DNA of 64,000 bases. Origin: a bacterium HR19. Its GTDB lineage: Bacteria > Calescibacteriota > Calescibacteriia > Calescibacteriales > Calescibacteriaceae. Under the pieces are notes generated by a model, which saw only the letters and a list, made by a program, of their open reading frames with translations, had not been told where the DNA came from and made no database searches. Where the stretch lies: positions 1 through 64,000 of the forward strand of contig BEHV01000002.1 of NCBI GenBank assembly GCA_002898315.1, given 5' to 3'. How positions within the stretch are numbered: position 1 is the stretch's first letter; every line of letters starts with the position of its first letter. Shown here piece after piece: positions 36,030-44,863 of this stretch. Position numbers and translations under genes: made by a program.

Positions 36030-36500
36030 ATGTTTCCGAGAATAAAAGATTTTCCCGCAGAGTTGAAGTTGCCAGTATTTTTTTTCTCCCTATACTGCTT
36101 ATTTGGACCTTTTGTGAATCTTGCTTATCATATCAGCAAGAAAGGTGTTGGTATTGATAATGCTTTGAGGTATTACTTTGGGAGCGAGGCGGAGATGATT
36201 CCCCCTCAATCTCTTGTATCTTTCCTTGAAGTTATGCATTTTCACACCTGGGCTCAGGCATCTGTGATTTTCATTCTTTCTTCTCTTCTTGGTCTTTCTT
36301 CTGCTGGAAGAAAAATCAAAATGTTTTTAATTCTTTCTCTTTTCGTTTCGTCTATGGGTCATATATTTTTGCCGTCTCTTATGAGATTCATAAGTGCGAA
36401 GCTGATTTATCTTCTATTTTTAGATACCGTCTTTTTTTCTGCTTCTATAATTTTTTCTTCTCTCATTTTGCTCAAAGATGTTTTTTCAAAGAAGGAGTGA
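36030..36500 (+). CDS. Four-TM membrane protein with conserved-looking histidines
   Basis: 156 aa with four hydrophobic segments (about 13-36, 72-94, 100-118 and 123-150). Histidines lie at or within helix ends: LAYH (about 33), VMHFHTW (about 70) and SMGHIF (about 111), compatible with b-haem or metal ligation. I recall short membrane proteins with similar YH and HFH patterns beside FMN-binding proteins in other proteobacteria, but cannot verify this. It is last in the Fur-controlled cluster, 46 nt after the cytochrome, with AGGAGAGG upstream. It could pass electrons from the quinone pool to the cytochrome or flavin; this is inference. Confidence 0.5.
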   Translation: MFPRIKDFPAELKLPVFFFSLYCLFGPFVNLAYHISKKGVGIDNALRYYFGSEAEMIPPQSLVSFLEVMHFHTWAQASVIFILSSLLGLSSAGRKIKMFLILSLFVSSMGHIFLPSLMRFISAKLIYLLFLDTVFFSASIIFSSLILLKDVFSKKE

Positions 36501-36619
36501 GCGAATTTTCCTTCTTTCCCTATTTTTTCTGTTTTAAAAGATAACCATGTTGTTTTTCCTTAAATTCTATTCAATTTAGTTGTGATTTTATTTTCTGGTT
36601 ATGTTTGAGTTTTGTGGAA

Positions 36620-39379
36620 ATGAGCAGTTTTTACTCTATGGAATACGGAGGGAGTGGTGATTTTCCGCTCCGTGACCTTATTGCTGATGTAGAGCGTAAA
36701 AGAGGTATCACTCTTGACGATTTTCAGAAGGAAGCCATTTATTACCTTTTTCAAGGTTTTGATGTTCTGGTTTCTGCTCCAACCGGCTCTGGAAAAACGC
36801 TTATAGCCGAGGTGAAAATAGAAGATGTCCTGATTCGGGGAGGAAGAGTATGGTATGCTTCTCCTCTCAAATCCCTTTCAAACGATAAATACAGGGACTT
36901 CAAAAAGCTTTTTGGTCAAGATAGAGTCGGAATTCTCACAGGGGATAGGAAAGAAAATCCACAAGCAGATTTGCTTGTTGGAACGACGGAGATTTTCAGA
37001 AACATAATAATAGAAAGCGGTATAGGTAGTGAGGTTGATGTTGATTTCGTTGTCTTTGATGAAGCGCACTGGATAAAAGATAGAGAAAGAGGTGTAGTTT
37101 GGGAAGAAGCTATAATCTTCGCTCCAAAAAAAACTCAGCTCCTTCTTCTTTCCGCAACTTTTCCTAATGTTGAAGAAATAGCTCTGTGGATTTCAAAGAT
37201 CAGAGAAAGAGAGGTTAAGGTTGTTTATAAGACCGAAAGACCTGTCCCTCTGGAATGGTATTCAATCGGAAAAGACATAAAACCACTTTTCACGTATGAC
37301 GGTAAAGTCGGCAGTTCAAACTCCGTCAAAGTTGATTTATCTTCGGCAACATTGATTGAGAACACGACCGAGTTTTCTCTTATGAGGACTATTGCGATGC
37401 TGAAGAAAAGAGGAGTTCTGCCAGCTATATTTTTCTTATCTTCTCGTAGGGAGGTAGAGGAAAAATCAATTGAGATAGCCGAGCTTATAAAAGAGGGCAA
37501 AATCAAATTAGGAGATGAGAGCGAGGTTGAGAGAAGAAGGGCTTTCTGCGAACCATATTTTGACGCATTCCCTTATCTCATAGATAATATCTTCGTTGAC
37601 AATTTTATTCTCACAGGTGTAGCTCCGCATCACGCAGGTCTTATACCTGCTATGAAGATTCTCTTTGAAGATGCTCTGAAAGTGGGATTAGCTTACGCTA
37701 TCTTTGCCACAAAAACTCTCGCATCTGGTATAGATGTCCCTGCAAAGTCAGTCGTTATTGTAGATAAGTATACCTTTGACGGAGAAAAAGAAAGGTTGCT
37801 TTCTCCTTCTGAACTTATCCAGATGGCCGGAAGAGCGGGAAGAAGAGGAAAAGATGATATAGGATATGTTTTTATAAGCTCTCCACTGAGGAAGCACGAG
37901 ATAGGAAAACTTTTCGGAGAGATTGAGCCAATATCTTCAAGTTTTTATATAACTCCACATCTTACTCTGAACCTTCTCAAATCAATGGATGTTTCTCAAT
38001 GCATTCAGCTTATAAGAAAGAGTTTGAAATTTTTTGAAATATCAAGCAAGGTTGAAAGCTGGAGGAGAAAACTTGATGAACTAAAAGAAAAGAGAGAAAT
38101 TTTGCTCGCCTCGTTTTACAGAATAAAGCCCGAATATAAAAAGTGTTCTCTGAAAACAAATATATCATTTGTTAATACTAAAAATAACCTCAAAGAAGAT
38201 GAGAAAAAAATAAAGGAGATTAAGCTGAAAATATCTCTGCTCCAGAGGATAATTGAGGGTATTCAAAAATCAGCGTCCCAGAAAAGTCAGTTTTTGTTTC
38301 AGAATGATAGTTTGGAGAGAATTTTTTCCGAACGCTCTGGGAAAGAGGTTTTTCTTTTCTGTGTAGATAATAGAGGAAAACTTGGGTTTCTTGTTGTTGA
38401 GGAGAACAACACATATCGTTTTGAGTCATACAGAGAATCAAAAGCGGTATCTCCGAAGAAAGTTTCTTTTTGTTTTGAGGTTGATTTATCTTATGAGAAA
38501 TTACCAGAAGAAATTCAATACGATATTTCTGATTTTGTAAAAGATAATTTACTTATTCATTTTCACGGCAGGAGTTTCAAGAAGATATACGAGGTGGAAG
38601 AGCATGCAACAGGTATTGTGAGAAAGCTTTCAAAGATAAAATCAAAGTATATAGAGAAGAACATTAAGAGAGCAGGGGAGATTGAGAGGTTCCCTTGTTT
38701 TGACTGTCCTGTTTTTTCCGAGTGCTCTGCTATATCTTCTGAATTTTTGCAAAGAGAGAAAGAGATTGAGATTTTGGAGAGGAAGAATCCAGACGAGGTT
38801 GAAAGGGAGTTCAGGAACATGCTGGAATTTTTAAGGTATCTTGGGTATTTAGATGAAGATTATATGCTTACAGAGAAAGGTTGGAACGCTGCGGAGATAA
38901 AAAATCCAAGGTCTATATACATTTACGAAGCGATAGATAAGGGGGTTTTAGGTTATGATCCTGTTGAGCTTGCGGCGAATACTGCTCTTATTCTTTCTGA
39001 GCCGAAGCCACCATTTGTGAAGCCACCTGAAAAGATAGAGCGTGATATAATGGAAAGGATATATAAGCTTGAGCTGAAGTTCAACCTTCCGCCGAAGGTA
39101 AAGCCGGCCGAAATAATTGTTCGCTCAAAAGGAGGAAAACAGAAAAAATACGCTTTCTGTGATGGGAAAATTTATAAGGCGGTCAATCTCTGGGCAAAAG
39201 GATATGATATAGATTTCATTGAGGGAGAGGTAGGAGTAGAGGTGGGAGATTTTTCGCGCATGATAACTCAGGTTGTGGAGGTCTTGCGTCAGCTTGAAAA
39301 AATATACGGGTATAAAGAACCTTCGCGTGTTGCTGTTCAGAAAATTTATAGGTCTCCTGTAAGTGATTTTGTTGATTGA
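36620..39379 (+). CDS. Ski2/Mtr4-like superfamily-2 helicase with DSHCT-like C-terminus
   Basis: About 919 aa from ATG 36620 (in-frame TTG at 36605 and GTG at 36614 are alternatives). An ATP-dependent RNA helicase: Q-type DDFQKEAI, Walker A APTGSGKT, DEAH box in VVFDEAHW, motif III SATFPN, and motifs V/VI TKTLASGIDVPA and QMAGRAGRRGKDDIGY. Unlike simple DEAD-box proteins it continues into a long helical region and a C-terminal domain like DSHCT of Ski2, Mtr4 and actinobacterial HelY (WAKGYDIDFIEGE, SRMITQVVEVLRQLE). A Cys cluster (CFDCPVFSEC) may bind metal. Probably RNA surveillance or degradation. It stands alone. Confidence 0.88.
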   Translation: MSSFYSMEYGGSGDFPLRDLIADVERKRGITLDDFQKEAIYYLFQGFDVLVSAPTGSGKTLIAEVKIEDVLIRGGRVWYASPLKSLSNDKYRDFKKLFGQDRVGILTGDRKENPQADLLVGTTEIFRNIIIESGIGSEVDVDFVVFDEAHWIKDRERGVVWEEAIIFAPKKTQLLLLSATFPNVEEIALWISKIREREVKVVYKTERPVPLEWYSIGKDIKPLFTYDGKVGSSNSVKVDLSSATLIENTTEFSLMRTIAMLKKRGVLPAIFFLSSRREVEEKSIEIAELIKEGKIKLGDESEVERRRAFCEPYFDAFPYLIDNIFVDNFILTGVAPHHAGLIPAMKILFEDALKVGLAYAIFATKTLASGIDVPAKSVVIVDKYTFDGEKERLLSPSELIQMAGRAGRRGKDDIGYVFISSPLRKHEIGKLFGEIEPISSSFYITPHLTLNLLKSMDVSQCIQLIRKSLKFFEISSKVESWRRKLDELKEKREILLASFYRIKPEYKKCSLKTNISFVNTKNNLKEDEKKIKEIKLKISLLQRIIEGIQKSASQKSQFLFQNDSLERIFSERSGKEVFLFCVDNRGKLGFLVVEENNTYRFESYRESKAVSPKKVSFCFEVDLSYEKLPEEIQYDISDFVKDNLLIHFHGRSFKKIYEVEEHATGIVRKLSKIKSKYIEKNIKRAGEIERFPCFDCPVFSECSAISSEFLQREKEIEILERKNPDEVEREFRNMLEFLRYLGYLDEDYMLTEKGWNAAEIKNPRSIYIYEAIDKGVLGYDPVELAANTALILSEPKPPFVKPPEKIERDIMERIYKLELKFNLPPKVKPAEIIVRSKGGKQKKYAFCDGKIYKAVNLWAKGYDIDFIEGEVGVEVGDFSRMITQVVEVLRQLEKIYGYKEPSRVAVQKIYRSPVSDFVD

Positions 39380-39480
39380 GTTAAAAACAAAAATGAAATT
39401 TCTGTCTGATTTTCACAAAACAGAAAAAAACAGATTAAATTTGTAAGTGGGAAATTTGAGATTATGGGAGGAAAACTGAA

Positions 39481-39930
39481 GTGAATAAGGAAGGGTTGGG
39501 GGCGTTTTTATTTTGGCGGTCGGTTTTCTCTCCGCTTCTCATCTCTTTACTTGCGATAACCATTTCACTTGGTTCAGGTTGTGAGAGAAAAAAGCAGGAA
39601 ACAGGTGTTTTACCACCATCATCTGAAAATAAAGAGTATCAAGGAGAGGGGGTTGCTGTTCGTTATGAGCTACCGCATCAGACGGCATTGAAAAACATTT
39701 CAGAAGGTGGGAACACATCAGATCTTATCACAGCGAGGATACTCACAGGAAGATACAGGGCTGAACTTATTACGGGAAGAATAATAACGGGGAGGTCTCC
39801 GATTTTTGTGAGAGTATCCACGGAGCAGAATCAGGATTCAGCAGAGTACTGGGGAGAATTGAAGTTTGAAGAGAAAGAAGGGAAAATTTTTGCATATTTT
39901 AAGTTGCCGTTTTCAGAGGGTGAGTGGTAG
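39481..39930 (+). pseudogene. Lipoprotein, N-terminal part of a gene split by an in-frame amber codon
   Basis: 149 aa from GTG 39481, preceded by GGGAGGAAAA. The signal peptide ends in lipobox GSGC (Cys34). A Gly/Thr/Arg-rich stretch with repeated LTGRY/ITGR motifs leads into a beta domain (FVRVSTEQ, YFKLPFSEGEW). It stops at TAG 39928-39930 and the same frame continues at once with LEITFYAKG, which completes the beta strand pattern. It therefore looks like the start of one 664-codon gene covering 39481-41475. Real nonsense mutation, phase-variable stop, readthrough or sequencing error cannot be told apart here. Confidence 0.6.
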
Positions 39931-41475
39931 TTGGAGATAACCTTCTATGCAAAAGGCATAACTATAATAGAAGCAAAAGGGAAATTTCCGGGTTCCACAA
40001 CAGATAAGCTTGATATAACTCAATCTATGGAAGAGGAGTTAGTTGATACAGATGGAGACATGATACCAAATTTAGCGGAGATACTGAGCGGTTCGGACCC
40101 TGTGAAGAAAGATGAGTGCGAGAAGAAAGTATTTTATGAAGACGGAGACGGAGATGGATATGGGGAAGCGATAACGCTTGTGGCTTGCTCAAAACCGAAA
40201 GGATATGCAGATAAAGGCGGAGATTGTAATGAAGGGAATGCATCAATTTATCCAGGTGCTCCTTTGAACTGCAACAACTCACAAGATAATGACTGTGATG
40301 GGCAAATAGATGAAGTGAAAACAACATTTTACAGGGATGCAGATGGGGATGGATATGGTTCTCCTTCTTCAACAACTCAAGCTTGTTCTCAACCTTCTGG
40401 CTATGTATCAAATTCTGGTGATTGCAACGATTCTAACCGATGGATTAATCCCGGTGTCAAAGAAATATGTGATGATAGTATAGATAATAATTGTAATAGT
40501 CAAACAGATGAGTTCCCGTGTATAGTGCAACAAAAGGTTTCTGGAGGGGATTGGCATACTTGTGCGATAAAATCAGATGGTTCTCTTTGGTGCTGGGGAT
40601 GGAATTTTTATGGACAGCTTGGGTTGAGAGATACCATAGATAGGAATTACCCAGTGTGGGTGAGTGATATAACAGATGTAGTTCAGGTGATTGCGGGGTC
40701 GGAACATACCTGTGCTGTAAAATCAGATAAATCACTCTGGTGCTGGGGATGGAATTTTTATGGACAGCTTGGGTTGAGAGATACCGCGAATAGGAATTAC
40801 CCAGTGTGGGTGAGTGATATAACAGATGTAGTTCAGGTGGTTGCAGGGGCGGAACATACCTGTGCTGTAAAATCAGATGGTTCTTTGTGGTGTTGGGGAA
40901 AAAATGCTAATGGACAGCTTGGAGTAGGAGATACTACAAATAGGACTTCCCCAGTGCAGGTGAGTGGTATAGCGAATGTAGTTCGTGTTGGTGCAGGAAA
41001 TTATCATACTTGTGCAATAAAATCAGATGGTTCTCTTTGGTGCTGGGGATGGAATAATTTTGGAGCTCTTGGATTAGGAGATACCACAGATAGATATTAC
41101 CCAGCATGGGTGAGCGGTATAACGAATGTATTTCGTGTGGGTGGGGGAGATTCTTACACCTGTGCGATAAAATCAGATAATTCTCTCTGGTGTTGGGGAT
41201 ATAATTTTTATGGTCAGCTCGGTTTGGGAGATACCATAGATAGGTATTCACCTACACAGGTAAGTAGTTCATGGGGAGCTCCGAAAATATCTGTTTCTGT
41301 TCCTGATAAGTTTGAGAAGAGCGAAGAATTTTACGGCGGAGAAAATAGATGGTATGGATGTAATGCTGTATCGGTTCTTTCAGAATCAGCAATTTTTGCC
41401 CTGCCGTATATTTACTACTTACTGCGAAGAAGAATAAGAAGAAAAAATACAAGAAAACCTTTCGCCTTGAAATAA
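39931..41475 (+). CDS. MopE/RCC1-repeat surface protein with C-terminal sorting tail (downstream part of split gene)
   Basis: 514 codons in frame with the upstream lipoprotein fragment, directly after its TAG; if translated separately the first ATG is 40027. In order: end of a beta domain; a Ca-binding-type DTDGDMIPN; two MopE repeats (FYEDGDGDGYG, GDCNEG, NCNNSQDNDCDG; then FYRDADGDGYG, GDCNDS, DDSIDNNCNS); five RCC1 repeats of 50 aa (HTCAIKSDGSLWCWG); and a C-terminal Gly-Cys, hydrophobic helix (about 480-500) and LLRRRIRRK cluster like a MYXO-CTERM anchor. Probably exposed on the cell surface. The full-length protein would have both an N-terminal lipobox and a C-terminal anchor, which is odd. 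Confidence 0.7.
   Translation: MEITFYAKGITIIEAKGKFPGSTTDKLDITQSMEEELVDTDGDMIPNLAEILSGSDPVKKDECEKKVFYEDGDGDGYGEAITLVACSKPKGYADKGGDCNEGNASIYPGAPLNCNNSQDNDCDGQIDEVKTTFYRDADGDGYGSPSSTTQACSQPSGYVSNSGDCNDSNRWINPGVKEICDDSIDNNCNSQTDEFPCIVQQKVSGGDWHTCAIKSDGSLWCWGWNFYGQLGLRDTIDRNYPVWVSDITDVVQVIAGSEHTCAVKSDKSLWCWGWNFYGQLGLRDTANRNYPVWVSDITDVVQVVAGAEHTCAVKSDGSLWCWGKNANGQLGVGDTTNRTSPVQVSGIANVVRVGAGNYHTCAIKSDGSLWCWGWNNFGALGLGDTTDRYYPAWVSGITNVFRVGGGDSYTCAIKSDNSLWCWGYNFYGQLGLGDTIDRYSPTQVSSSWGAPKISVSVPDKFEKSEEFYGGENRWYGCNAVSVLSESAIFALPYIYYLLRRRIRRKNTRKPFALK
40530..41270 (+). repeat. Five tandem 150-bp RCC1-coding repeats
   Basis: A 150-bp unit recurs with near-identical stretches: the segment beginning TGCTGGGGATGGAATTTTTA at 40591 recurs at 40741, exactly 150 bp later. 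Later copies are more diverged. Each unit codes one RCC1 blade. High identity between the first two units suggests recent duplication or conversion. Confidence 0.8.
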
Positions 41476-41494
41476 GCATTTCTAAAAATATTCT

Positions 41495-41525
41495 CTGATA
41501 AATCTATCGGACCTAACTTTATCAG
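41495..41525. promoter_or_regulatory. Inverted repeat upstream of sufC, putative operator
   Basis: CTGATAAA (41495-41502) and TTTATCAG (41518-41525) form a perfect 8-bp inverted repeat with a 15-nt spacer, ending 3 nt before the sufC ATG. Such a placement suits a repressor site over the promoter (suf genes are often controlled by Rrf2-type regulators). The regulator is not identifiable. Confidence 0.4.
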
Positions 41526-41528
41526 GTT

Positions 41529-42299
41529 ATGTTGAAGATAGAAAACCTTGAAGTATCTGTTGATGGGAAAAAGATTCTGAAAGGAATAAATTTTTCTGCA
41601 AGAAGGGGTGAGATACACGCTATAATGGGACCGAACGGTTCTGGCAAATCTTCGCTCGCATTCACTATAATGGGAAACCCAAAATACAAAATTGAAAATG
41701 GCTCAATACTCTTTGATGGTAAAGATATAACTCATCTCAAGCCAGATGAAAGAGCAAAAGCGGGAATTTTTCTCGCCTTTCAGTACCCTCATGAAATTCC
41801 CGGAGTCCCTCTCGGAAAGTTCCTGTGGACAATAGCCGGTGGTGGAAGAAATTTCGCAGATTTCTCAAAGGAGTTCAAAGAGAAGATGTCACTTCTCAAA
41901 ATACCAGACGAGTTCTCAAAAAGAGAGATAAATAAAGGTTTTTCAGGTGGAGAGAAAAAAAGAACAGAAATCCTGCAAATGCTCATGCTCAAACCAACCC
42001 TTGCCATACTTGATGAAATTGACTCAGGTCTTGATGTTGATTCTCTCAAAATTGTCTCCCAAGCCGTTCTTGAATTTACCCAGAGCAAAGATAAAATCGT
42101 CCTCATCATAACTCACTACCCAAGAATACTCAATTACATAAAACCAGACAGAGTCCATGTCATTTTTGATGGAAAAATAGTCCTGAGCGGAGATTACTCT
42201 CTCGCAACAGAAATTGAAGAAAAAGGATATGAGAAAATTCTCAAAGAGATCGGGTTCCACATACAGAAAAAAGACATCACTGCAAAAGATGTTTTGTGA
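41529..42299 (+). CDS. sufC: Fe-S cluster assembly ATPase SufC
   Basis: 256-aa soluble ABC-type ATPase that drives the SufBCD scaffold. Walker A GPNGSGKS (34-41), SufC-typical FLAFQYPHEIPGVPLGKFL after the Q-loop, signature FSGGEKKR, Walker B LAILDEIDSGLDVDSL and the ITHYPRIL switch all match. The FQYPxEIPG and DEIDSGLD wording separates SufC from transporter ATPases. sufB and sufD are not adjacent: guaB follows and the RCC1 gene precedes. The inverted repeat just before the start may be an operator. It may cooperate with SufB encoded elsewhere. Confidence 0.93.
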   Translation: MLKIENLEVSVDGKKILKGINFSARRGEIHAIMGPNGSGKSSLAFTIMGNPKYKIENGSILFDGKDITHLKPDERAKAGIFLAFQYPHEIPGVPLGKFLWTIAGGGRNFADFSKEFKEKMSLLKIPDEFSKREINKGFSGGEKKRTEILQMLMLKPTLAILDEIDSGLDVDSLKIVSQAVLEFTQSKDKIVLIITHYPRILNYIKPDRVHVIFDGKIVLSGDYSLATEIEEKGYEKILKEIGFHIQKKDITAKDVL

Positions 42300-42368
42300 G
42301 ATGAGCTCAGCAACTATCAAAATACACCGCCAAATTTTTACCAAAAAAGAAAAACTCTGCTAAAACAC

Positions 42369-42374
42369 TATAAT
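42369..42374 (+). promoter_or_regulatory. Putative -10 box of guaB (leaderless)
   Basis: Perfect TATAAT followed by 6 nt and the guaB ATG. Transcription would start at the initiator codon; no Shine-Dalgarno is present. No clear -35 hexamer 16-18 nt upstream. Confidence 0.5.
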
Positions 42375-42380
42375 TTTCCT

Positions 42381-43838
42381 ATGGAGGACTTTCCCTTATA
42401 TTTGACTTTTGACGATGTCCTTTTGTTGCCGGCTTACTCTGAAATCCTCCCTTCTGAGGTAGATATAAGCTCAAAACTCACAAGAGATATAAAATTAAAC
42501 CTCCCGCTTTTGTCTTCTGCTATGGATACAGTCACCGAAGCAGATATGGCAATAGAACTTGCAAAAGAAGGAGGCATAGGTATAATTCACAGGAATCTCT
42601 CAATTGACGAGCAGGTGAAGGAAGTTGAGAAGGTCAAAAAGTATAGTTCGTGGATAATAAAATCCCCCATATTTGTTGATGAGGAAACAACTGTTGGCGA
42701 AGCAATAGAGATAATGCGTAAGAACAACATCTCCGGTCTCCCCGTTGTGAAGAACTCATACCTTGTGGGAATAGTCACAAGCCGAGACCTGAGGTTTGAG
42801 ACCGACAAGATGAAAAAAATAAAAGATGTTATGACTCCAAGAGAAAAGCTCGTTGTTGTCAAAGAAGGAATAGATCAGGAGACCGCAAAAGAGATAATGC
42901 ACAGACACAAGATAGAAAAACTTCCCGTCGTAGATGATGATTTCAAACTGAAGGGATTGATAACTCTGAAAGACATAAGTAAAGCGGAGGAGAATCCCCA
43001 AGCTCTGCGTGATAGGTCCGGGCGCCTTATGGTCGGAGCTGCTGTTGGAGTTGGACCAAAAGAAATAGAGAGAGCAGATGCTCTCGTAAATGCAGGTGTA
43101 GATGTCATCGTCATAGATTCAGCTCACGGACACTCAAAAGCTGTCCTTGAAACCCTCAAAGAGATAAAAAAGAAATTAGATGTTCAGGTGATAGCTGGTA
43201 ATGTAGGAACTTATGAGGGGGCTTTGTTTCTTGCAAATGCTGGGGCAGATGCGGTCAAAGTCGGAGTCGGTCCAGGCTCAATATGCACTACAAGAGTCGT
43301 CACAGGTGTCGGAGTACCTCAGATTTCAGCAATAATTGAGTGCAGGAGAGCGCTGAAAGATTTTGGAATCCCTCTTATAGCAGATGGAGGAATAAGGTAT
43401 ACGGGAGATATTGTTAAAGCCCTTGTTGCGGGAGCCGATTCTGTTATGCTCGGCAATATGCTTGCCGGAGCAGAAGAAGCACCCGGTGAAAAAGTCATAA
43501 GAGATGGCAGACCTTACAAAGTGTACAGAGGAATGGGTTCCGAAGATGCTATAAGAGATGGAATGAAAAAAGGTGTCAGATCAAGATACCTTACAGGAGA
43601 TGATATTCTGCCTGAGGGGGTTGTCGGGCTCGTCCCCTATAAAGGTCCAGTCCGCTTCATTCTCTCAAACATCGCAAAAGCTATCAGAGCTGCTTTCGGC
43701 TACATAGGAGCTAAAAACATTGAAGAAGCAAGAAAAAAAGCAAAGATGATAAGAATAACAGAAGCAGGATACAAAGAATCACATGTCCACGATGTTCAGG
43801 TCATAAAAGAAACATTCTTCCCTGTTGGAGAAAAATAA
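42381..43838 (+). CDS. guaB: IMP dehydrogenase
   Basis: Oxidises IMP to XMP with NAD, the committed step to GMP. The 485-aa protein has the TIM-barrel start ([14 protein letters not shown]), two CBS domains inserted at about 93-200, the active-site loop GPGSICTTR with catalytic Cys302, [12 protein letters not shown] for phosphate binding, and [10 protein letters not shown] with the flap following. Length is typical. guaA is not adjacent. Perfect TATAAT 6 nt before the ATG indicates a leaderless transcript. Confidence 0.97.
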   Translation: MEDFPLYLTFDDVLLLPAYSEILPSEVDISSKLTRDIKLNLPLLSSAMDTVTEADMAIELAKEGGIGIIHRNLSIDEQVKEVEKVKKYSSWIIKSPIFVDEETTVGEAIEIMRKNNISGLPVVKNSYLVGIVTSRDLRFETDKMKKIKDVMTPREKLVVVKEGIDQETAKEIMHRHKIEKLPVVDDDFKLKGLITLKDISKAEENPQALRDRSGRLMVGAAVGVGPKEIERADALVNAGVDVIVIDSAHGHSKAVLETLKEIKKKLDVQVIAGNVGTYEGALFLANAGADAVKVGVGPGSICTTRVVTGVGVPQISAIIECRRALKDFGIPLIADGGIRYTGDIVKALVAGADSVMLGNMLAGAEEAPGEKVIRDGRPYKVYRGMGSEDAIRDGMKKGVRSRYLTGDDILPEGVVGLVPYKGPVRFILSNIAKAIRAAFGYIGAKNIEEARKKAKMIRITEAGYKESHVHDVQVIKETFFPVGEK

Positions 43839-43852
43839 ACCCCACTCTCAAA

Positions 43853-44620
43853 TCAGTATGCACCTCTATACCTTCTTGATTCAAGTGTGGCAACAGTCAG
43901 AAAAAGCATAACAATAATAAATGAAATATAATACACTAAATCCCGCGTATCTATTATCCCTCTTGTGAAGTTCTGAAAGTGGTCCATAAAAGAAAGGTAA
44001 GCTAAAACCTCTTTTATCTGCCCTTCAAGTGTCCCTCTTACCCATCCAAGAACCCAGAAGAAAAGCAAAATCCCGAAAGAAACTATTACCGATATAACCT
44101 GATTTTCTGTTATTGATGACGCAAATATTCCTGCTGAAATGAAAGCTATTACCATAAGAAATAGTCCAAAATATGAAGATATTATAACACCTTTGTCCGG
44201 CTCTCCATACTTTATCAGCGGTATCATAAAAAGAAATGAAATCAGAAGAAGAAGGAGAATAAAAAATGCTGTCCCTAAAAATTTCCCCAAAACTATCTCG
44301 GTTGTTCTTATGGGAGAAGTGTATATCAGCTCAAATGTTCCAAGTTTCTTTTCTTCTGCAAATGTTCTCATCGTTATCATCGGAACAAGAAAGAGCATTA
44401 TCACGCTCATATTGCTAAGCAGAGGTCTTATGACAAGTTCCTGCATATTTATTCTCTCTGCGAGCCATGGTAATCTGAGGACCTGAACGCTCAAAATAAC
44501 ATACAGAGCTACCACATTTATGAAAAACCATGCGAGAATGATGCAGAAAACCCCTATGATGATATACGCTATCGGTGAAAGAAAAAGAGACCTTATCTCC
44601 CTTCCCGCTATCGTGAACAT
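43853..44620 (-). CDS. ABC-2 type transporter permease (GldF/NosY-like)
   Basis: 255-aa integral membrane protein with six hydrophobic segments (about 14-45, 70-85, 106-132, 145-165, 172-192 and 230-247). The cytoplasmic loop MRTFAEEKKLGTFELIYTSPIRTTEIVLGK is characteristic of ABC-2 permeases of the GldF/NosY kind, where this loop contacts the ATPase. No ATP-binding gene is adjacent on this strand, so the partner must be elsewhere. It converges on guaB (14 nt between stops) and diverges from dnaK. Substrate unknown; gliding cannot be inferred from this gene alone. Confidence 0.8.
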   Translation of the reverse strand: MFTIAGREIRSLFLSPIAYIIIGVFCIILAWFFINVVALYVILSVQVLRLPWLAERINMQELVIRPLLSNMSVIMLFLVPMITMRTFAEEKKLGTFELIYTSPIRTTEIVLGKFLGTAFFILLLLLISFLFMIPLIKYGEPDKGVIISSYFGLFLMVIAFISAGIFASSITENQVISVIVSFGILLFFWVLGWVRGTLEGQIKEVLAYLSFMDHFQNFTRGIIDTRDLVYYISFIIVMLFLTVATLESRRYRGAY

Positions 44621-44747
44621 ATTTTTTATTTTTACTGATGGTTTTTCAATTTGTCAATTTACTTAATTTCTTTTTCATTCTGAAAAATTCCACACAGCAG
44701 ATTGACATAACTATTTTTGCAAAAGCGAAAACTGAAAACCTCCTCAT

Positions 44748-44753
44748 TATAAT
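44748..44753 (+). promoter_or_regulatory. Putative -10 box upstream of dnaK
   Basis: TATAAT about 110 nt before the dnaK ATG, giving a long untranslated leader with a strong Shine-Dalgarno (AAGGAGG, 44848-44854). The matching -35 position (GCGAAA) is poor. TTGACA at 44703 is too far upstream to pair with it. No CIRCE element is visible. Confidence 0.3.
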
Positions 44754-44863
44754 ATATAAAAATTGAATTTTTACTTTTTTGATAGGTTTAACTTTTTTGA
44801 GGTTTTTTGCTTCATGACCGAATTTCTTTTGCTTATCAGATTTAAAGAAGGAGGAAAAGAGCT

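Noticed and set aside
36601-36660. Leader peptide (ATG 36601, 19 codons) overlapping the helicase start
   Set aside because: No ribosome site, no regulatory codon pattern and no terminator; probably chance.
39928-39930. Amber codon reassigned to an amino acid throughout the genome
   Set aside because: Several intact genes in the window end in TAG at natural C-termini (for example 14388-14390 and 35981-35983).
40530-41270. CRISPR array or non-coding direct repeats
   Set aside because: The 150-bp period encodes RCC1 blades in one frame; there are no short identical repeats with unique spacers anywhere in the window.
44621-44863. CIRCE or sigma-32 heat-shock element upstream of dnaK
   Set aside because: No TTAGCACTC/GAGTGCTAA pair and no convincing CTTGAAA/CCCCAT spacing.
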